Shown piece by piece: positions 7,033 to 8,344 of a DNA stretch of 8,344 nucleotides. Positions within the stretch are counted from its first letter, which is position 1; the number at the start of each line of letters is the position of its first letter. The position numbers were made by a program, and so were the translations under genes. The notes under the pieces were generated by a model that saw only the letters and a program-made list of their open reading frames with translations, searched no databases and was not told the DNA's origin. This DNA comes from Muribaculaceae bacterium. GTDB lineage: Bacteria; Bacteroidota; Bacteroidia; Bacteroidales; Muribaculaceae. The stretch is taken from contig JAHHQT010000082.1 in NCBI GenBank assembly GCA_020026215.1, positions 1 through 8,344 on the forward strand, read 5' to 3'.

Positions 7033-7623
7033 ATGGAAGATTTAAATGCTTTATCTGACGAGATTTTAGTCAGATTATATGCAGAAGGAGAAAACAACGC
7101 ATTCGATGTTTTATTAAACCGCCACAAGAATCGCGTTTTTGCCTATATCTTAAACATTGTAAAGAACCAAGACCTTGCGGATGATCTTTTCCAAGAGACA
7201 TTCGTTAAAGCTATTATCACTATAAACCAAGGCAGATATACTGAGAATGGCAAATTCCCGGCTTGGATTACTCGCATTGCTCACAACTTAATCATAGACT
7301 ATTTCCGTCAGGAAAAAATGTACAATCAATTGTCATGCGACAATGAGGATCTTGACATACTCAACCGCAAGGAATTGAGCGAAGGTACTATTGAAGATTG
7401 TCTTGTTAAAGATCAAATAATGAACGATGTTAACAAGTTGGTGAAATCTCTCCCTCAATCACAACGAGAAGTATTGGAAATGCGTTATTATTTGAATATG
7501 AGCTTCAAAGAAATCGCAGAAGCCACCGGAGTTAGCATCAATACAGCTTTGGGTAGAATGAGATATGCCATTCTAAACCTTCGTCGTATAGCAGAAGACA
7601 AGCATATTTCCCTCACAATATAG
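7033..7623 (+). CDS. ECF-family RNA polymerase sigma factor
   Basis: This 196-residue protein has the two-domain layout of an extracytoplasmic-function sigma factor, which directs RNA polymerase to a specific promoter set. Region 2 covers about residues 24-90. It includes NRHKNRVFAYILNIV, the -10-recognition/core-binding helix around ADDLFQETFVKA (49-59), and the KFPAWITRIAHNLIIDYFRQEK stretch. A variable linker precedes region 4 (about 130-186), which reads SLPQSQREVLEMRYY, then the helix-turn-helix SFKEIAEATGVSINTALGRMRYA. Length is normal. The gene is monocistronic, with its own promoter and terminator. No FecR-like or other anti-sigma gene and no SusC/TonB receptor gene lies next to it here, which argues against the common Bacteroidetes transport-linked ECF arrangement. 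Its regulon is unknown. The gene ends with TAG. Confidence 0.95.
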   Translation: MEDLNALSDEILVRLYAEGENNAFDVLLNRHKNRVFAYILNIVKNQDLADDLFQETFVKAIITINQGRYTENGKFPAWITRIAHNLIIDYFRQEKMYNQLSCDNEDLDILNRKELSEGTIEDCLVKDQIMNDVNKLVKSLPQSQREVLEMRYYLNMSFKEIAEATGVSINTALGRMRYAILNLRRIAEDKHISLTI

Positions 7624-7663
7624 AAGTTCAATTATCGGAAAGAAATAATTGCTATATAATAGT

Positions 7664-7707
7664 CAATAAACGACTTCTGTAATAATACCGAAGTCGTTTA
7701 TTGTTTT
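7664..7707 (+). terminator. Intrinsic terminator after the sigma-factor gene
   Basis: CAATAAACGACTTC (7664-7677) pairs perfectly with GAAGTCGTTTATTG (7690-7703), a 14-bp stem with a 12-nt loop. TTTT follows at 7704-7707. It lies 40 bp after the stop codon at 7621-7623. Confidence 0.85.
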
Positions 7708-7973
7708 AAACATCCACAAAATAAAACGACTCACTTTTAATCAATATAAGGCTGGTTATACTATTTTATCCGTGAGTTGGAATTTTAACAATTTCAAGAC
7801 AAAATATAAAGAAACTGGAACTAGTAGTGATGAAATTAATTGATTATAATTATGAAAATAGTTCAAATTCGTTTAAAACTCCTGCCTTTTCACAAACCCA
7901 TTCTACAAATGGCTTATTTCTGATTTCACCTTCTTCAATAGAAGGACAAGTTTTAATAAATATTAAAATTTCA

Positions 7974-8002
7974 AAAAGCGGCCGAAAAAGGCAAACGCTT
8001 TT
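7974..8002. repeat. Bulged hairpin upstream of the 53-codon gene
   Basis: AAAAGCG (7974-7980) pairs with CGCTTTT (7996-8002). Inside it GCC (7981-7983) pairs with GGC (7990-7992) around the loop GAAAAA, leaving an AAA bulge at 7993-7995. The stem ends in four T on either strand, so it could end transcription entering from 7708-7973 or from the right. It overlaps the possible -33 box of the next promoter, so an operator-like role is also possible. Confidence 0.45.
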
Positions 8003-8029
8003 ACAATAAACAGGCTATCCATACGTTTC
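7999..8029 (+). promoter_or_regulatory. Weak candidate promoter for the 53-codon gene
   Basis: TACGTTTC at 8022-8029 matches the -7 consensus TAnnTTTG except for its last base. TTTT at 7999-8002 lies 19 bp upstream, one mismatch from the -33 box. It would give a leader of about 27 nt. Two mismatches in A/T-rich DNA make this uncertain. Confidence 0.4.
8013..8024. repeat. Left copy of a 12-bp inverted repeat
   Basis: GGCTATCCATAC is the exact reverse complement of GTATGGATAGCC at 8312-8323. The pair brackets a 287-bp interval holding the 53-codon gene, its terminator and an outward-facing promoter. The copy overlaps the possible -7 box at 8022-8029. Confidence 0.6.
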
Positions 8030-8062
8030 TATAACAAACAATTAACAAAAAGGTAACTGCCT

Positions 8063-8224
8063 ATGAAGAAAATCTCTACACACGTTTTAAACCAAAAAGA
8101 CGACAAAGAAGAAGTCGTCGCAAAACCTAAAAAATCGACCATTGAATTTTTACAACAATTTGCAAGAGCCTACAAATTTGAAAAAGAAATGCCTGTACAA
8201 TTAGGCGGTTTCATTGCAAATTAA
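8063..8224 (+). CDS. Small 53-residue protein of unknown function
   Basis: The ATG at 8063 opens a 53-codon frame ending in TAA at 8222-8224. The product starts MKKISTHVLNQKDDKEEVVA, continues with a lysine-rich stretch (KPKKST), an amphipathic segment (IEFLQQFARAYKFEKEMP), and ends LGGFIAN. It has no hydrophobic segment, signal peptide or cysteine, so a small soluble cytoplasmic protein is expected. Support for a real gene comes from the AGG-containing sequence about 10 bp upstream, a possible promoter at 7999-8029, a clear terminator 19 bp downstream, and coherent codon use. I cannot assign a family or function. It follows the sigma-factor gene but is separated from it by a terminator and 440 bp, so regulation by that sigma factor is only a guess. 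Confidence 0.72.
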   Translation: MKKISTHVLNQKDDKEEVVAKPKKSTIEFLQQFARAYKFEKEMPVQLGGFIAN

Positions 8225-8243
8225 AACAGGTCAAAAAGAATTT

Positions 8244-8277
8244 AAACGGAACACAAAACAAATGCGTTCCGTTTTTT
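8244..8277 (+). terminator. Intrinsic terminator after the 53-codon gene
   Basis: AAACGGAAC (8244-8252) pairs with GTTCCGTTT (8266-8274) across a 13-nt loop, followed by TTT (8275-8277) and further A/T-rich sequence. Its position just after the small gene supports that gene as a separate transcript. Confidence 0.8.
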
Positions 8278-8305
8278 ATTTTATACAAAATTTTGTCTAT
8301 CTTTG
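8274..8305 (+). promoter_or_regulatory. Candidate Bacteroidetes-type promoter directed out of the window
   Basis: TATCTTTG at 8298-8305 matches TAnnTTTG exactly. TTTT at 8274-8277 is a one-mismatch -33 box with a 20-bp spacer and overlaps the T-tract of the preceding terminator. Transcription would start near 8310-8313, within or just before the right copy of the 12-bp inverted repeat. Confidence 0.6.
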
Positions 8306-8311
8306 TAAGAT

Positions 8312-8323
8312 GTATGGATAGCC
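8312..8323. repeat. Right copy of the 12-bp inverted repeat
   Basis: GTATGGATAGCC is the reverse complement of 8013-8024. It lies 6 bp downstream of the -7 box at 8298-8305, so that promoter is inside the bracketed interval and faces outward. Confidence 0.6.
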
Positions 8324-8344
8324 GTATAGCACTATTAATCAGTG
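8314..8344 (+). CDS. Possible start of a further gene, cut by the window edge
   Basis: From the ATG at 8314 the frame is open to the window end and reads MDSRIALLIS. It follows the promoter at 8274-8305 so closely that the mRNA would be almost leaderless, which makes a later start equally plausible. Ten codons are too few to name a product. Confidence 0.3.
   Translation, partial: MDSRIALLIS

Larger units (their letters stand above)
7708..8062. other. 355-bp region without a convincing gene; several hairpins
   Basis: No forward gene is supported here. Visible structures are CGACTCAC/GTGAGTTG (7727-7734 with 7772-7779, one G-T pair, 37-nt loop), CCTTCT/AGAAGG (7929-7934 with 7940-7945, 5-nt loop) and the hairpin at 7974-8002. 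A minus-strand frame is open for 54 codons (8014 down to 7850). It reads like protein near its end (PFVEWVCEKAGVLNEFELFS) but has no ATG. A small RNA, a gene remnant or plain spacer are all possible. Confidence 0.4.

Noticed and set aside
7827..8009. A 60-codon forward frame in the spacer after the sigma-factor gene
   Set aside because: Its composition is dominated by Ser, Asn, Lys and Ile, it has no promoter match or family motif, and it runs through the hairpin at 7974-8002. It looks like chance in A/T-rich DNA.
7991..8062. A riboswitch or attenuator leader controlling the 53-codon gene
   Set aside because: The hairpin at 7974-8002 lies upstream of the likely transcript start, and the remaining leader of about 27 nt is too short for a ligand-binding fold.

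Overview
The window reads as AT-rich chromosomal DNA from a member of the Bacteroidota, probably Bacteroidales. Three things point there. The promoters fit the Bacteroidetes consensus (TTTG, about 19-20 bp, TAnnTTTG) rather than the E. coli one. Starts mostly lack Shine-Dalgarno sequences and have A/T-rich leaders. The biotin genes include a BioG-BioC fusion, an arrangement known from this phylum. I see no tRNA, rRNA, CRISPR array or insertion sequence.

Region 1 (1-4988) is the distal part of a biotin-synthesis operon on the + strand: bioA (5' end outside the window), bioF, a bioG-bioC fusion and bioD. It continues without a break into a DEDD-type 3'-5' exonuclease and a two-pass small membrane protein. 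Junctions overlap or are separated by at most 5 bp. BioC methylates malonyl-ACP so that fatty-acid synthesis can build pimeloyl-ACP methyl ester, and BioG removes the methyl group. BioF, BioA and BioD then convert pimeloyl-ACP to KAPA, DAPA and dethiobiotin. The final enzyme, biotin synthase BioB, is not in view and may lie upstream. A terminator ends the operon at 4973-5020.

Region 2 (4998-6869) is a monocistronic phosphohexomutase gene of the PgcA type. Its consensus promoter is nested inside the preceding terminator. The frame is otherwise intact over 581 codons but carries one in-frame TAG at codon 433, which cuts off the C-terminal phosphate-binding domain. A perfect 22-bp hairpin follows the gene.

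Region 3 (6916-7707) is an ECF sigma-factor gene with its own promoter and terminator and no anti-sigma gene beside it.

Region 4 (7708-8344) is mostly non-coding. It holds several hairpins, an unexplained open frame on the minus strand, and a 53-codon small gene (8063-8224) with a possible promoter and a clear terminator. A 12-bp inverted repeat brackets this gene together with a promoter that points out of the window towards a following gene.

Nothing here amounts to a clearly new system. The best leads are the amber-interrupted mutase, the small gene inside the inverted repeat, and the exonuclease plus membrane protein attached to the biotin operon.
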